The notes: generated from the sequence alone by a model not told the origin. A stretch of 59,120 nt of DNA from an uncultured Thiotrichaceae bacterium (GCA_902727985.1 CACVAY010000148.1:1-59120); one strand, 5' to 3'; counted from the stretch's first letter, positions 33,246 to 45,872 are shown. Numbers and translations: made by a program.

Positions 33246-33332
33246 TGGTGCCCAGGGCCGGAATCGAACCGGCACGGTATCTCTACCGAGGGATTTTAAG
33301 TCCCTTGCGTCTACCAATTTCGCCACCTGGGC
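33246..33332 (-). tRNA. tRNA-Leu (anticodon TAA)
   Basis: Minus strand GCCCAGGTGGCGAAATTGG..., anticodon stem GGGAC/ATCCC region with loop CTTAAAA, a long class II variable arm (TCGGTAGAGATACCG), T arm GTTCGATTC and CCA. It lies 24 bp after tRNA-Cys. Confidence 0.96.
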
Positions 33333-33356
33333 ATAAATATAGATGGCTTTCAAAAA

Positions 33357-33430
33357 TGGAGGCTGAGCCCGGAATCGAACCGAGGTAAACGGTTTTGCAA
33401 ACCGCGGCATAACCACTTTGCTACTCAGCC
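33357..33430 (-). tRNA. tRNA-Cys (anticodon GCA)
   Basis: Minus strand GGCTGAGTAGCAAAGTGG..., anticodon loop TTTGCAA, T arm GTTCGATTC, discriminator T and encoded CCA. The Gly-Cys-Leu tRNA order is the one known from E. coli glyW-cysT-leuZ. Confidence 0.96.
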
Positions 33431-33526
33431 ATTTTTGAGGTCGAGAATAATAACATTCCTTTTTTAGGAATACGACCCTTTTTATCTATAATAAAGCCTT
33501 AAGAAAAAACATGTAATAGCTGACAC

Positions 33527-33552
33527 AAAAAAGGCCCCGAATTATCGGAGCC
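33527..33552 (-). terminator. Terminator after tRNA-Gly
   Basis: GGCCCCGA (33533-33540), ATTA, TCGGAGCC (33545-33552), with an A run (33527-33532) that gives U6 on the minus transcript. It separates tRNA-Gly from the Cys-Leu pair. Confidence 0.75.
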
Positions 33553-33561
33553 TTTCGTATT

Positions 33562-33637
33562 TGGAGCGGGAAACGAGATTCGAACTCGCGACCCCAACCT
33601 TGGCAAGGTTGTGCTCTACCAGCTGAGCTATTCCCGC
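33562..33637 (-). tRNA. tRNA-Gly (anticodon GCC)
   Basis: Minus strand GCGGGAATAGCTCAGCTGG..., anticodon stem AACCT/AGGTT with loop TGCCA, T arm GTTCGAATC, encoded CCA. Confidence 0.97.
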
Positions 33638-33719
33638 TGAGGTGGCGTATATTACGATTGACCCTCGATACTGTCAACAGCAAATTTACGAATAATTATG
33701 ATCGGTATAAAAAACACGA

Positions 33720-36096
<2,377 letters not shown>

Positions 36097-36555
36097 ATGA
36101 CCACAAACAAGGAAAATGTTACAAAACTCGTTCGTCGCTCTGCACTTCCCGTTGACGGTATAGAACCCTATATCCCAACTGAAAATGAGGAATACATGAA
36201 TGAAGCTCAACTTGAGCACTTCCGTAATATCCTTCAAAGATGGAAAGAATCATTAATTGATGAGGTTGATAGAACGGTTAATCACATGCAAAGTGAAGTA
36301 AAAAACCTGTCTGACCCATCTGACCGAGCAACACAAGAAGAAGAATTTGCTCTTGAGCTAAGAACACGTGACCGTGAGCGTTTGCTTATTCGTAAAATCG
36401 AAAAGACATTGAACCTTACTGAAACGGATGAATACGGCTACTGTAAAGCATGTGGCATAGAAATTGGTTTACAGCGCATGGAAGCACGACCAACAGCAGA
36501 ATTTTGCATTGATTGCAAGACGACGCAGGAAATCAAAGAAAAGCAGCTAGCTTGA
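36097..36555 (+). CDS. dksA: RNA polymerase-binding transcription factor DksA
   Basis: A 152-residue protein that binds the RNA polymerase secondary channel and with ppGpp adjusts rRNA and amino-acid promoters. The coiled-coil domain (about 40-110) has the tip region SDRATQEEEFALELRTRDRERLL. A four-Cys zinc finger follows, CKACGIEIGLQRMEARPTAEFCIDCK (C-x2-C, then C-x2-C). AAAGGAG lies 8 nt before the ATG. The length matches E. coli DksA. It ends at a clear terminator and is monocistronic. Confidence 0.98.
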   Translation: MTTNKENVTKLVRRSALPVDGIEPYIPTENEEYMNEAQLEHFRNILQRWKESLIDEVDRTVNHMQSEVKNLSDPSDRATQEEEFALELRTRDRERLLIRKIEKTLNLTETDEYGYCKACGIEIGLQRMEARPTAEFCIDCKTTQEIKEKQLA

Positions 36556-36588
36556 TTTTAAAACCAACTAGTCGCTAATAACACAAAG

Positions 36589-36610
36589 ACCCTCTAATGA
36601 GGGTTTTTTT
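36589..36610 (+). terminator. dksA terminator
   Basis: ACCCTC (36589-36594), TAAT, GAGGGT (36599-36604), followed by T7. Confidence 0.9.
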
Positions 36611-36625
36611 ATGGGTAATTGTTGA

Positions 36626-37927
36626 CTAACTTCGATCTAAACGCCGCAGCCATTCCAGCTTCTTCAGAATTTTTTTCTCCAAGCCACGACCAACGGGTTC
36701 GTAATAAGCTTTTTCCCCCATGCTTTCAGGAAAGTAAGTTTCTCCCGCAGCATAGGCATATGGCTCATCATGCGCATATCTGTATTGCTTCCCATAGCCA
36801 ATTTCTTTCATCAGCTGCGTAGGCGCATTTCGTAAGTGAATCGGCACATCATGCTGGGCTCCTGACTGTTTTACATCATTCATTGCCGCTTTATACGCCA
36901 TATAGACTGCATTGCTCTTTGGAGCTACTGCTAAATACACGATGGCATGAGCAATAATCAAATCCCCTTCAGGGCTGCCTAAACGCTCATAGGCCTGCCA
37001 CGCATTCATGGAAACCTCTAAAGCGCGAGGATCGGCATTTCCGATATCTTCTGACGCCATTCGCACAAGACGTCTCGCTATATATAAAGGATCACAGCCT
37101 CCATCCATCATTCGACAGAACCAATACAATGCAGCATCCGGTTTACTACCACGTACCGACTTGTGCAAAGCCGATATTTGCTCATAGAAAGCATCACCAC
37201 CTTTGTCAAAACGCCTTAATGATTCTTGAGCAACATTCTGAATCATTGCCTCATGAATAACCCCTTGGTCTTTCTGAACAAGATCAGACGCAATCTCCAG
37301 CCAATTCAAACAACGGCGTGCATCTCCATCAGCAGATTGCACCAGCAAATTTATTGCCTCAGGTGAAATTTCAAGATTCTCATCACCTAGCCCTTCCGAA
37401 GCCTCCAAGGCATGCATAATGATTTTTTCAATCGCTGCTTCATCTAGCGAGTTCAGAATATAGGTACGTACTCTAGATAACAGCGCATTATTGAGTGCAA
37501 ACGAAGGATTTTCAGTCGTGGCACCGATAAAGAAAATGGTTCCATCTTCAATATGCGGCAGAAAAGCATCCTGCTGAGATTTGTTGAAACGATGTACCTC
37601 ATCAACAAATAAGATGCTCGATTGCCCATGCATTTGACGTCGCTGTTTTGCTGCCGCCACAGCTTCACGTATATCTTTGACACCTGCCAACACAGCAGAA
37701 AGCGTTACAAATTCTGCCCCGCAGTAATTCGCGATTAACCGAGCGAGTGTCGTTTTTCCTGTTCCGGGAGGCCCCCAAAACAACATAGAGTGCAAACGAT
37801 CATTTTCAATCGCTTGCCGTAGTGGCTTGCCAAGGCTGAGCAAATGCTCTTGCCCCGCATAATCCTCTAACTGGGCAGGACGCATCCGATCTGCTAATGG
37901 TCGATAGGCGTCCTGCTCAGGAAACAT
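36626..37927 (-). CDS. rarA: Replication-associated recombination protein RarA (MgsA)
   Basis: A 433-residue AAA+ ATPase related to clamp-loader subunits that acts at stalled replication forks. Features: MRPAQLEDYAGQEHLL near the start, Walker A FWGPPGTGKTTLARLIA, Walker B SILFVDEVHRFNKSQQDAFLPHIEDG, sensor 1 GATTENPSFALNNALLSR, and the C-terminal tetramerisation region (HKSVRGSKPDAALYWFCRMMDGG). Normal length. It lies downstream of lolA on the same strand by 79 bp; the ftsK-lolA-rarA order is common in gammaproteobacteria. Confidence 0.97.
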   Translation of the reverse strand: MFPEQDAYRPLADRMRPAQLEDYAGQEHLLSLGKPLRQAIENDRLHSMLFWGPPGTGKTTLARLIANYCGAEFVTLSAVLAGVKDIREAVAAAKQRRQMHGQSSILFVDEVHRFNKSQQDAFLPHIEDGTIFFIGATTENPSFALNNALLSRVRTYILNSLDEAAIEKIIMHALEASEGLGDENLEISPEAINLLVQSADGDARRCLNWLEIASDLVQKDQGVIHEAMIQNVAQESLRRFDKGGDAFYEQISALHKSVRGSKPDAALYWFCRMMDGGCDPLYIARRLVRMASEDIGNADPRALEVSMNAWQAYERLGSPEGDLIIAHAIVYLAVAPKSNAVYMAYKAAMNDVKQSGAQHDVPIHLRNAPTQLMKEIGYGKQYRYAHDEPYAYAAGETYFPESMGEKAYYEPVGRGLEKKILKKLEWLRRLDRS

Positions 37928-38006
37928 AAGGCTTCAGAACAATGGATAACTTTACAATACGCTTACTGCTTTGCACACAAGCTCCCTGAGAAGTACCCAT
38001 CATCAC

Positions 38007-38633
38007 TTACTGAGGTGTTCCAATCACATCCACACCTGCTGGTGGCGAAAATGCAAACATTTTTTGGGCAACACTAACATTCGTCTTTGCCGTAAATGTG
38101 ATTACGGTTTTTTGACCGATTTGGTCATACATCACCATTTGACGAAGATAACCCTGCTTATCCATACCCAACTGAATAGCTTTAAAGTCACTGCTTTTAC
38201 GGTGCGGCTGTAAATAAAACCAATCCCAACCGCTGGTCTTTGCATCCATTTCCATGACTTTGAACTGCGTATCTGGAATAGCTTTTTGCATAAGGATAGC
38301 AGCTGGCGTGTTGTTCACAGCTTCCGATAATGGCTTAACGGTTACCTGATCTAAATCCTGATCATACAGCCAGATATTCTTCCCATCTGAAATAATCTTT
38401 TGCGGATCAGGCTGAACATATTGCCAATGAAACTTACCAGGCCGCTGCAAAGTCATACTGCCCTTTGCAGTATCAGTCACCTTTCCGCTTTTATTATAAA
38501 CTTGCTGAGTAAATGAACCCTGCATGCTATTTACATTCGTAAAGAAATCATTGAGTTTCGTACGTGCATCCGATGCTGCGAACACGGATTGACTCATAGC
38601 CAACAAAGAAACTGCTAAGATTTTTTTTACCAT
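38007..38633 (-). CDS. lolA: Outer-membrane lipoprotein carrier protein LolA
   Basis: A 208-residue periplasmic chaperone that ferries lipoproteins from LolCDE to LolB. Signal peptide MVKKILAVSLLAMSQSVFA, then the family pattern LNDFFTNVNSMQGSFTQQVYNKSGKVTDTAKGSMTLQRPGKFHWQY...KIISDGKNIWLYDQDLDQVTVK. The ATG at 38633 has GAGG 7 nt upstream and begins 8 bp after the ftsK stop, so the genes are translationally linked; an upstream TTG would overlap ftsK. Confidence 0.95.
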   Translation of the reverse strand: MVKKILAVSLLAMSQSVFAASDARTKLNDFFTNVNSMQGSFTQQVYNKSGKVTDTAKGSMTLQRPGKFHWQYVQPDPQKIISDGKNIWLYDQDLDQVTVKPLSEAVNNTPAAILMQKAIPDTQFKVMEMDAKTSGWDWFYLQPHRKSSDFKAIQLGMDKQGYLRQMVMYDQIGQKTVITFTAKTNVSVAQKMFAFSPPAGVDVIGTPQ

Positions 38634-38641
38634 TATTAACC

Positions 38642-41137
38642 TCAATCTGTAACGGGTGGTGGTGCAATCACTTCACGAGTTCCATTTGACTGAACGGCAC
38701 TCACCACACCTGCTTGTTCCATATCTTCAATCATCGTTGCAGCGCGGTTATACCCAACTTTCAGGCGACGCTGTAAATACGAGATCGAAGCTCGACGCGA
38801 CTCAGTAACAATACCAACTGCCTCATCATACAAAGGATCAGACTCAGATTTTTTGCTATCAATCGGCTCTAACCCTGGTATGGCGGCTGTATCACTGGTC
38901 GCTTCCTGTAGGACATCTTCAATGTACTCAGGTTCCCCTTGAAGCTTTACATAATTAACAACATCCTCAACTTCTTCATCGCTAACAAAAGCACCATGGA
39001 TTCGTTTTGGAATTGCCTGGCCTGGTGGCAGGTACAACATATCACCTTGCCCTAGCAACTGTTCTGCGCCACCTTGATCAAGAATAGTTCGTGAATCAAC
39101 TCGCGTTGATACATTAAAAGCAATACGTGTGGGGATATTCGCCTTAATCAAACCTGTAATAACATCCACAGAAGGACGCTGTGTTGCCAGAATCAAATGA
39201 ATACCAGCCGCACGTGCTTTCTGTGCAAGACGAGCGATCAGCTCTTCAACTTTCTTGCCAACAATCATCATCATGTCAGCGAACTCATCCACCACGATAA
39301 CGATCTGCGGCAATGGTTTCAAAGTGTTAGGACGAACTTCTAATGATTTTGTCGCATCAAACAGGGGATCAATAATCGGATCACCGCGCTCAATGGCATC
39401 CTTTACCTTTTGATTGAAGCCAGCAACATTACGTACTTTCAATTTCGACATAAGTAAGTAACGTCGTTCCATCTCAGCAACACACCAACGCAATGCATTG
39501 GCTGCATCTTTCATATCTGTCACAACTGGCGTCAGCAAATGTGGAATATCATCGTAAATGCTCAATTCAAGCATCTTCGGGTCAATCATAATCATTCGTA
39601 CTTCTTCTGCCGTCGCTTTATAAAGCATACTGATAATCATCGCATTAACGGCTACTGATTTACCTGCGCCGGTTGTTCCTGCAACGAGTAAGTGCGGCAT
39701 TTTCCCTAAGTCAGCCACAACAGGGATACCGGATATATCTTTACCCAACGCCATCGTTAATGCTGAAGGGGACTCGTGAAAAACATTTGACTCGACCATG
39801 CTACGCATCATCACCATGTCACGCTTTTCGTTTGGTACTTCTAAGCCGATCGTCGTTTTACCGGGTATAACCTCAACGATACGCACGCTGTGCACACCCA
39901 GATTTCTCGCCAAATCTTTCACTAAACCAGAAACCTTACTAACTTTCGTTCCATCACCGAGTTGAATTTCGAAACGCGTGATAACTGGGCCGGGATGGTA
40001 CTCTGTAACAACAGCCTCTTTAACCCCGTAATTGGCCAAAACAATAACGATATTTTCCGACAGCAGATCCAGTGCCTCAGGATCATATTGACCCTCTGTC
40101 TCATGCGCTGGCGTAAGAATATCTGCACCTGGTAATGAAACTATACGTTGCAAAGGACTCGAGTATTCATGACTATCAGATTTTTTCCTAGGACGTTCTG
40201 GAATAGTCAATGGCTGTGCATGGCCATTGTTGCCGATTTCAGGATGGATACTGAGCTTCTTCTCCTTGGGTGGTTCAAGCACAACCTCACTTCTTTTCTT
40301 TGTTTGTTCGATATCTGTATCAAGATCATCAGCAATATTAGGAGGACTAACTGCCTCAAGAGAACGGTTCTTCAACCATCCCCACGTTCCAGCAGCAGTT
40401 GCTCCCAATCCCGTCAAACTTGGCAAACTTGGCAAACTTGGCAACATACGATGACTCTTATTTGACTGCGTATCCACTGCCTGTTTCGCACGACCTTTTT
40501 TAAGTTCGCCTTGCTCTATTGCTTGAACGGGCTCATTCGTTTTAACTAACATTTCAAAGAGATTCATGACCTTGTCACCGATGCTCTCTATAATTTGCCC
40601 CCAATTCAAATCAGCAAACAACGTAACACCTGCCAAAAACATCGGAAAAAGCACAATAATAGAACCAAAATCTCCGAAGAAAGATCGAACTACTTTGATG
40701 ACACCCAAACCCAACAAACCACCACCACGATAAGGAAGATCTGCATCTGGCCAGAACTGCATGGCAAGTCCAGTACCTGCGATCAACGCAATAAAAGCAC
40801 CTGCAATAGACAAATACGCATTAATGCCACCTCGGGGGTTATTGGGGTTTTTCTTATGTGGAAAACGAAACAAAATGATCCCCACCACAATCAACCCAAG
40901 TGGAATTATATAGGCAAGGTAACCAAACATACTAAACAAGAATTCAGCTAGATACCCACCAATACCGCCTGCCTTATTGAAATGTGTACATTCAGAATCA
41001 TACCGAAAGAAACCACAGTCTGTTCGACTGTAGGTCAAAAGTGCGAGAAAGATGATTGCTGCAATTCCGGAAAAAAATAGAACGCTGGTTTGCTGCAAAC
41101 TCACGCGCTTCCACTTATTGAGCTTTATATTTGCCAC
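38642..41137 (-). CDS. ftsK: DNA translocase FtsK
   Basis: A membrane-anchored hexameric motor that pumps the chromosome terminus through the closing septum and activates XerCD at dif. Four N-terminal helices (about the first 200 residues), then a Pro/Lys/Glu-rich linker containing a short tandem repeat [10 protein letters not shown], then the motor: Walker [18 protein letters not shown], Walker [15 protein letters not shown], and the C-terminal gamma winged helix ([35 protein letters not shown]) that reads KOPS sites. I chose the GTG at 41137 ([12 protein letters not shown]), preceded by GGTGG. The frame stays open to a TTG at 41197, so the start is uncertain. Confidence 0.95.
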   Translation of the reverse strand: MANIKLNKWKRVSLQQTSVLFFSGIAAIIFLALLTYSRTDCGFFRYDSECTHFNKAGGIGGYLAEFLFSMFGYLAYIIPLGLIVVGIILFRFPHKKNPNNPRGGINAYLSIAGAFIALIAGTGLAMQFWPDADLPYRGGGLLGLGVIKVVRSFFGDFGSIIVLFPMFLAGVTLFADLNWGQIIESIGDKVMNLFEMLVKTNEPVQAIEQGELKKGRAKQAVDTQSNKSHRMLPSLPSLPSLTGLGATAAGTWGWLKNRSLEAVSPPNIADDLDTDIEQTKKRSEVVLEPPKEKKLSIHPEIGNNGHAQPLTIPERPRKKSDSHEYSSPLQRIVSLPGADILTPAHETEGQYDPEALDLLSENIVIVLANYGVKEAVVTEYHPGPVITRFEIQLGDGTKVSKVSGLVKDLARNLGVHSVRIVEVIPGKTTIGLEVPNEKRDMVMMRSMVESNVFHESPSALTMALGKDISGIPVVADLGKMPHLLVAGTTGAGKSVAVNAMIISMLYKATAEEVRMIMIDPKMLELSIYDDIPHLLTPVVTDMKDAANALRWCVAEMERRYLLMSKLKVRNVAGFNQKVKDAIERGDPIIDPLFDATKSLEVRPNTLKPLPQIVIVVDEFADMMMIVGKKVEELIARLAQKARAAGIHLILATQRPSVDVITGLIKANIPTRIAFNVSTRVDSRTILDQGGAEQLLGQGDMLYLPPGQAIPKRIHGAFVSDEEVEDVVNYVKLQGEPEYIEDVLQEATSDTAAIPGLEPIDSKKSESDPLYDEAVGIVTESRRASISYLQRRLKVGYNRAATMIEDMEQAGVVSAVQSNGTREVIAPPPVTD

Positions 41138-41440
41138 TTTAGTGCCACCCACAGACTTAAAGTAATTAATTAGGTTATAAACCCAATTATATAACAAAAA
41201 ACGACTTTATGGAGAATTAATGACTTCTTAAGATTGTTACAAAGTGAAAGTTTCACGGTCAATCCTAATGATTTTCATGGTAAGAATTAAAGAAACTGCT
41301 CAAAAAACGACAAACGTAAACAAAAATAAGACACTATAAAGAATATGGAGTTTTTTTGATAGAGACATGAATTTTGTACTGAACAGTTGACCTTTATGTG
41401 GAGATTGGAAACACACAAGAAAAGTCTTTCAACAGACCAG

Positions 41441-42043
41441 TTACTTTTTATCGCGGTGTTGTTCTAACTCAAGCTGGAATTGCTTCAAAGAATTGCTTAA
41501 GTCACCTGCATTCTGCTCCAAAGCATTCCCCAGCTCCTTAGCACCTTGCTCCAAAGAGCCTGATAACTCACCTACGGATTCAGCTAAAGCCTTATCTATT
41601 TCACTGATACCTTGCTGAAAGATTTGATTCAATTGGTTAGCGAACTTATCCGCCGAACGCTCCAATACAGCCGCCAAAGTTTGCTTTAATTCAACACGCC
41701 AGACACCCTCAGTTTTCACCAAAACGGTTTTTGTCGGCAAGCGAACATTGTCTTTATCTTTTCTCTCAAGAACAACAATGGTATCGATCGCAATCACATC
41801 TTCTTTCACTACAGGCTCAGCAAATTCATATGATGCAATTTTCATTCTTTCATCAGTGAAGTAGTTGAGGTGTTTTGCTGAATCCCAAGTCACATACTGC
41901 TTGGCAGAGTCTAATTGTTTAGCCTGCACAGACTCCCAGAACATAGCTGCGACATCATTAGGATCTTCAGCTTGCGATGTACAAGCACCTAGACCTAGCA
42001 TTAGAGCAAAAATAATAACAAATAACTGAGGGACTGATTTCAT
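41441..42043 (-). CDS. Lipoprotein of unknown function with NTF2-like body
   Basis: A protein of about 200 residues with lipobox LGLGAC (signal MKSVPQLFVIIFALMLGLGAC). A compact alpha/beta region follows (DPNDVAAMFWESVQAKQLDSAKQYVTWDSAKHLNYF...VVLERKDKDNVRLPTKTVLVKTEGVWRVELKQTL), which has the layout of DUF4878/NTF2-like domains. The tail (about 135-195) is a repetitive helix with GELSGSLEQGAKELGNALEQNAGDLSNSLKQFQ. An ATG four codons upstream is an alternative start. It lies 32 bp downstream of mtaB. Confidence 0.75.
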   Translation of the reverse strand: MKSVPQLFVIIFALMLGLGACTSQAEDPNDVAAMFWESVQAKQLDSAKQYVTWDSAKHLNYFTDERMKIASYEFAEPVVKEDVIAIDTIVVLERKDKDNVRLPTKTVLVKTEGVWRVELKQTLAAVLERSADKFANQLNQIFQQGISEIDKALAESVGELSGSLEQGAKELGNALEQNAGDLSNSLKQFQLELEQHRDKK

Positions 42044-42087
42044 AACACACACCATTATAGATTTTTCAACAAATATTCAACGGACAC

Positions 42088-43371
42088 TTAGACTATACTG
42101 CCCAACATAAGTTGCTGTTCTTTATCATAAGAAGATAAATGGGTATCTACAATAATATTTTCAAGGGGACGTTCTGACACAGTTTGTATCTTCAGATAGT
42201 TATGAGTATAGCCCTGATAAAGGGTATTCCCCTGTTCATCTTTCTTTGCTCTTTCCCATAGCACTTGTGAATGAGTATTCATTTGGTCTCGATAGAATTG
42301 CGCTTTCATTTTTTCAGCCAGCGCAATCATTTCTTTCGTTCGTTGTTTTTTTACATCCGGCGCTACGACATTCTCTAACTTAGCAGCCTTAGTCCCTTCT
42401 CGTGGAGAAAAAGAGAATACATGCATATGACCAAAACCAACTGACTCTACAAAATCTACAGTTTGACGCCATTCTTCCTCTGTCTCACCAGGAAAACCCG
42501 TGATTAAGTCCGTTGTTATATTAAAACGTGGATCAACATCGCGGGCATGCTCAACCAAGGCTTTAAACTCAGCAGTTTTGCATCGACGGGACATGCGACG
42601 TAGCACTGAGTCAACACCACTTTGAATGGGAAGGTGCATATGAGGCATTACACGAGAGTTTTCGAATAATGAAAAAAAGTGTTCTGGTAAATCCCATGGC
42701 TCAACAGAAGCAAAACGAATACGCGGAATATCTGTTTCCCTCAGGAGATGTACGACTAAATCATAGAGTGACAAGCCTAAATCACTCCCATACCCACCAA
42801 CATGCACGCCCGTTAAAACAACCTCTTGAATCCCTTGTGAGTCATGCAGATTCACTTCTTTACTTATATCTTCAAGACTACGACTTCTTTCTTCACCACG
42901 CGCAATAGTAACTATGCAGTAGGTACAACGATAACGGCAACCATCCTGGACTTTGATGAACGCCCGATGTCTTCCACGTAAAAACATGGTGCTTTCACCA
43001 GGCTCCATTGAAACCAACGGCATGGTTTTGATAGCAAACGTTTCCATCACCAACGTGGGCAAAATATCTTTTTGCGCATTATCTACGATCAGATCAACAC
43101 CCAGCATTTCACCCACTTGATCTTTTTCAATCGAAGCATAACAGCCTGTTATGACTAATTTCGCCTCAGGATTCTGACGATACAAGCGATTTAATAATTG
43201 CCGTGATTTCTTTCCCGCATCCTTAGTTACCGCGCAAGAATTGAGAATGATAATATCGGCATCCTCACTATCTTCAACGATCACATGGCCTTTCGTTTGG
43301 AAAGCACATGCCCATTGTTCAAGTTCAGCTTCATTAAGACGGCACCCAAGTGCCTTTAAAAAAATATTCAC
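42088..43371 (-). CDS. mtaB: tRNA t6A37 methylthiotransferase MtaB
   Basis: A 427-residue radical-SAM enzyme that converts t6A37 to ms2t6A37 in ANN-decoding tRNAs. The N-terminal MTTase domain has ALGCRLNEAELEQW, NSCAVTKDAGKKSRQ and TGCYAS (three Cys for one 4Fe-4S cluster). The radical-SAM motif is CRYRCTYCIV (C-x3-C-x2-C). DLITGFPGETEEEW is also typical. The GTG start at 43371 is needed because the first Cys motif begins only nine residues in. Subfamily choice over MiaB rests on the LGCRLN form. Confidence 0.93.
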   Translation of the reverse strand: MNIFLKALGCRLNEAELEQWACAFQTKGHVIVEDSEDADIIILNSCAVTKDAGKKSRQLLNRLYRQNPEAKLVITGCYASIEKDQVGEMLGVDLIVDNAQKDILPTLVMETFAIKTMPLVSMEPGESTMFLRGRHRAFIKVQDGCRYRCTYCIVTIARGEERSRSLEDISKEVNLHDSQGIQEVVLTGVHVGGYGSDLGLSLYDLVVHLLRETDIPRIRFASVEPWDLPEHFFSLFENSRVMPHMHLPIQSGVDSVLRRMSRRCKTAEFKALVEHARDVDPRFNITTDLITGFPGETEEEWRQTVDFVESVGFGHMHVFSFSPREGTKAAKLENVVAPDVKKQRTKEMIALAEKMKAQFYRDQMNTHSQVLWERAKKDEQGNTLYQGYTHNYLKIQTVSERPLENIIVDTHLSSYDKEQQLMLGSIV

Positions 43372-43511
43372 GTTATTATTTCACATGAAAAAAAGGGGAA
43401 GTTTAGCATCACATGTTAGGAAGAAAGCACCCAAAGCATGAAAACGTTAAAGAAATAGAAACACTCAACAATTAAACAGATTTTTTCAGGAAGACTCACT
43501 AAACTATAGAA

Positions 43512-43590
43512 GCTAGTTTGAGTAGCTCAGAGCAGTCACATCCTCCTCGGGAGCATTAAAGACAAGGCATGGAAGCCCGCTCAAACTAGC
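43512..43590. other. Hairpin-rich element with perfect 11-bp closing stem
   Basis: GCTAGTTTGAG (43512-43522) and CTCAAACTAGC (43580-43590) are perfect inverted repeats enclosing 57 nt. Inside, three small hairpins can form: GCT-CAG-AGC, CTCC-TCG-GGAG and GGC-ATGGAA-GCC. The layout resembles a multi-branch RNA. It lies 11 bp after the ppiD stop and 140 bp before mtaB. There is no U tract, so it is not a simple terminator. Confidence 0.45.
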
Positions 43591-43601
43591 ATATTGGTTG
43601 A

Positions 43602-45503
43602 TTACTCCTCGATCAAGCGCTCAGGGTAAGTCTTGATATCAGCATCTGCACGCAAAGCATCCATAACCACCTTTTCTTCACGATTAGCTTCATAGCTCAC
43701 ATACTGTTGCACTTGGTTTTCTACATTATCAGCCATCGGCTTTCCATCATTGACTGCTTTCAAGGCAATGATAAAAAAATCACCGCTAGGAGCAATGACA
43801 CTCTCATAGCTACTCTTACCCTCAGCAGGCGCAGTCATCTTAAATAAGGGCTGAAGAATCGCAGAATCAACCTTTGTAGAATCGGCGCGACCTATTCCGG
43901 CCACCGTTTGCACCGAATTAATGGCATCACCTAAAGCACTCCAATCTGCCGATTCTTTAACTTTAGCGTACAAAGCATCGCCTTCTGCCTTAACCAAAGC
44001 ATTTGCCTCATCCTGCTTTAAACGCGTCTCGATATCCGCTTGAACTTCAGTTAATGATTTAGGTTGTGGCTTTTCATTGGCTTCAAGACGAACAACGACG
44101 GCTTTAGAACCAGAAATATCTAAAACAGATGAGTTTCTACCTTGCTCCAGAACATCAGGGCTAAATGCTGCTTGAATAACCTCTCTTGATTGAGCAATGC
44201 CCTCACCAGAACGAGCAGTGAACCAATCGGTAGTTTGTATTTCAGCATTCAATGCTGATGCTACTGGCTGCAAGCTTCCATCATTCTCGTAGGCGATAGT
44301 ACGAAGCGTTTCATATTGTTCCTCGTACTGTTTTGAAGAGCGCTCTTTACGTAAGTTCTTCTCAGCTTCAGCTTTCACCTCTGCGAACGCTTTATTTCGT
44401 GCAACTTGCTTATTCACTACTTGCACGATTTCAAAAGCAGCACCTGTAAAGATTGGCGCCAAGACATCTCCTTTCGCTGCTTCGCTTACCGCAACATCAA
44501 TATCTGCGTTTAACGTGCCTTTTGGAATCAAACCAAGTCCTTCACCAGACTCATAGAATAAACTTTCATCAGCCAAGCTAGACACAGCACTTTCAAAACT
44601 CAACTCACCAGCATTGATTTTGGCATGAATTTCATTAGCTTTATTTTCAGCCTGCGTTTTATCTTGCGATTCCGTAAGATTGACTTTGATTAAATTAACC
44701 TGAAATTTTTCAGGCTCAAAATAACGATCTGAATTTTCTTCATAATACGCAACAACATCATCTTCGGTGAGTTCAATACTTTTGGCGATAACAGCCTCAT
44801 CCAGCTCCACATAAGAAACCTTTACTTTTTCTTCAGTTTGGAACTGACCAATATTCTTTTCGTAGTATTCAGATATTTTAGCTTCATCTACCGAGATTGA
44901 CGCTAGCTTGTCAGCCACTTTTAAAGTGTATAGCTCTACATCACGCGTCTGACCTTCCAGGCGTTGATATAATGCAATTTCCGAAGCAGGCAAAAAAGCG
45001 GTCTCATTCATCGCAACCGTAAATTGTTCTTGCGATAAATACTGGCGCAACTGCTCTTCATAACTTGCGGCATTCTGCCCTTGAGCTGACATTACCTGAC
45101 GATATGTTTCAGGATCAAACTTCCCATCATTTTGAAAAGCTGGCATGGTTGAGATAAACGCCAGAACCTCTTTAGCGCTAGCACGGTATCCATTCTTATC
45201 CGCGTACTGCTTAAGCAACTCTTGATCGACTAAGCTACTCAGCGCAGATTGCTTCAATGAACTGTCATCAAAACCTGGCGGCATTTTACCTCCAAACATC
45301 GAAACCAAGCGTTGGCGCTGTTGAGATACCGCATTTTGAACTGCGCGCAGGTCTATTTCTTCACCATTAACTTCCGCGACAACTCTCGTGTCTCCACCAC
45401 CAAGGTATTCCTGAATTCCCCATAGGGCAAATGGAACACTAATTAGTCCTACGATGAGATAGGCAACCCATCCCTTTGCATTATCATGTATTGATTGAAG
45501 CAT
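43602..45503 (-). CDS. ppiD: Periplasmic membrane-anchored chaperone PpiD
   Basis: A 633-residue chaperone bound to the Sec translocon that helps newly exported proteins fold. One N-terminal membrane helix (about 13-31, WVAYLIVGLISVPFALWGI) is followed by a SurA-like N-terminal domain (VAEVNGEEIDLRAVQNAVSQQRQRL...), a parvulin-like domain around 265-360 (QDKTQAENKANEIHAKINAGELSFESAVSSLADES) and a C-terminal chaperone region. Length and the position beyond hupB/lon fit PpiD. Confidence 0.94.
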   Translation of the reverse strand: MLQSIHDNAKGWVAYLIVGLISVPFALWGIQEYLGGGDTRVVAEVNGEEIDLRAVQNAVSQQRQRLVSMFGGKMPPGFDDSSLKQSALSSLVDQELLKQYADKNGYRASAKEVLAFISTMPAFQNDGKFDPETYRQVMSAQGQNAASYEEQLRQYLSQEQFTVAMNETAFLPASEIALYQRLEGQTRDVELYTLKVADKLASISVDEAKISEYYEKNIGQFQTEEKVKVSYVELDEAVIAKSIELTEDDVVAYYEENSDRYFEPEKFQVNLIKVNLTESQDKTQAENKANEIHAKINAGELSFESAVSSLADESLFYESGEGLGLIPKGTLNADIDVAVSEAAKGDVLAPIFTGAAFEIVQVVNKQVARNKAFAEVKAEAEKNLRKERSSKQYEEQYETLRTIAYENDGSLQPVASALNAEIQTTDWFTARSGEGIAQSREVIQAAFSPDVLEQGRNSSVLDISGSKAVVVRLEANEKPQPKSLTEVQADIETRLKQDEANALVKAEGDALYAKVKESADWSALGDAINSVQTVAGIGRADSTKVDSAILQPLFKMTAPAEGKSSYESVIAPSGDFFIIALKAVNDGKPMADNVENQVQQYVSYEANREEKVVMDALRADADIKTYPERLIEE

Positions 45504-45757
45504 AATGAATTTTTATTTTTAGAAAATGAAAATATAAACAACGACACTCACCATATCTGTGTCGTATTACGTGCAGTTGATAGATGCTTAAGTTAAAAGC
45601 CCCTAGATAACCACTTTTTTAACGCTGAGTATTGTATATGAAGCTTGAGAGAATCTCTATTAACTCTGAGTTTCAGCCTACATCACTGTAACAACAAGCA
45701 GCCCCAAAATAGATCAATCTTCAGAATGTGTATTTTACACATAAAAATTACAGGCAT

Positions 45758-45784
45758 AAAAAAAGGACGCCTAAGCGTCCTTTT
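45758..45784 (-). terminator. Terminator after tRNA-Val/Asp
   Basis: GGACGC (45765-45770), CTAA, GCGTCC (45775-45780), with an A7 run before it that gives U7 on the minus transcript. T4 on the other side may also serve plus-strand transcripts. Confidence 0.85.
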
Positions 45785-45790
45785 CAAATT

Positions 45791-45867
45791 TGGCGGAGCG
45801 GACGGGACTCGAACCCGCGACCCCCGGCGTGACAGGCCGGTATTCTAACCAACTGAACTACCGCTCC
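45791..45867 (-). tRNA. tRNA-Asp (anticodon GTC)
   Basis: Minus strand GGAGCGGTAGTTCAGTTGG..., anticodon stem CCGGC/GCCGG with loop CTGTCAC, T arm GTTCGAGTC, encoded CCA. Confidence 0.97.
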
Positions 45868-45872
45868 AAATT

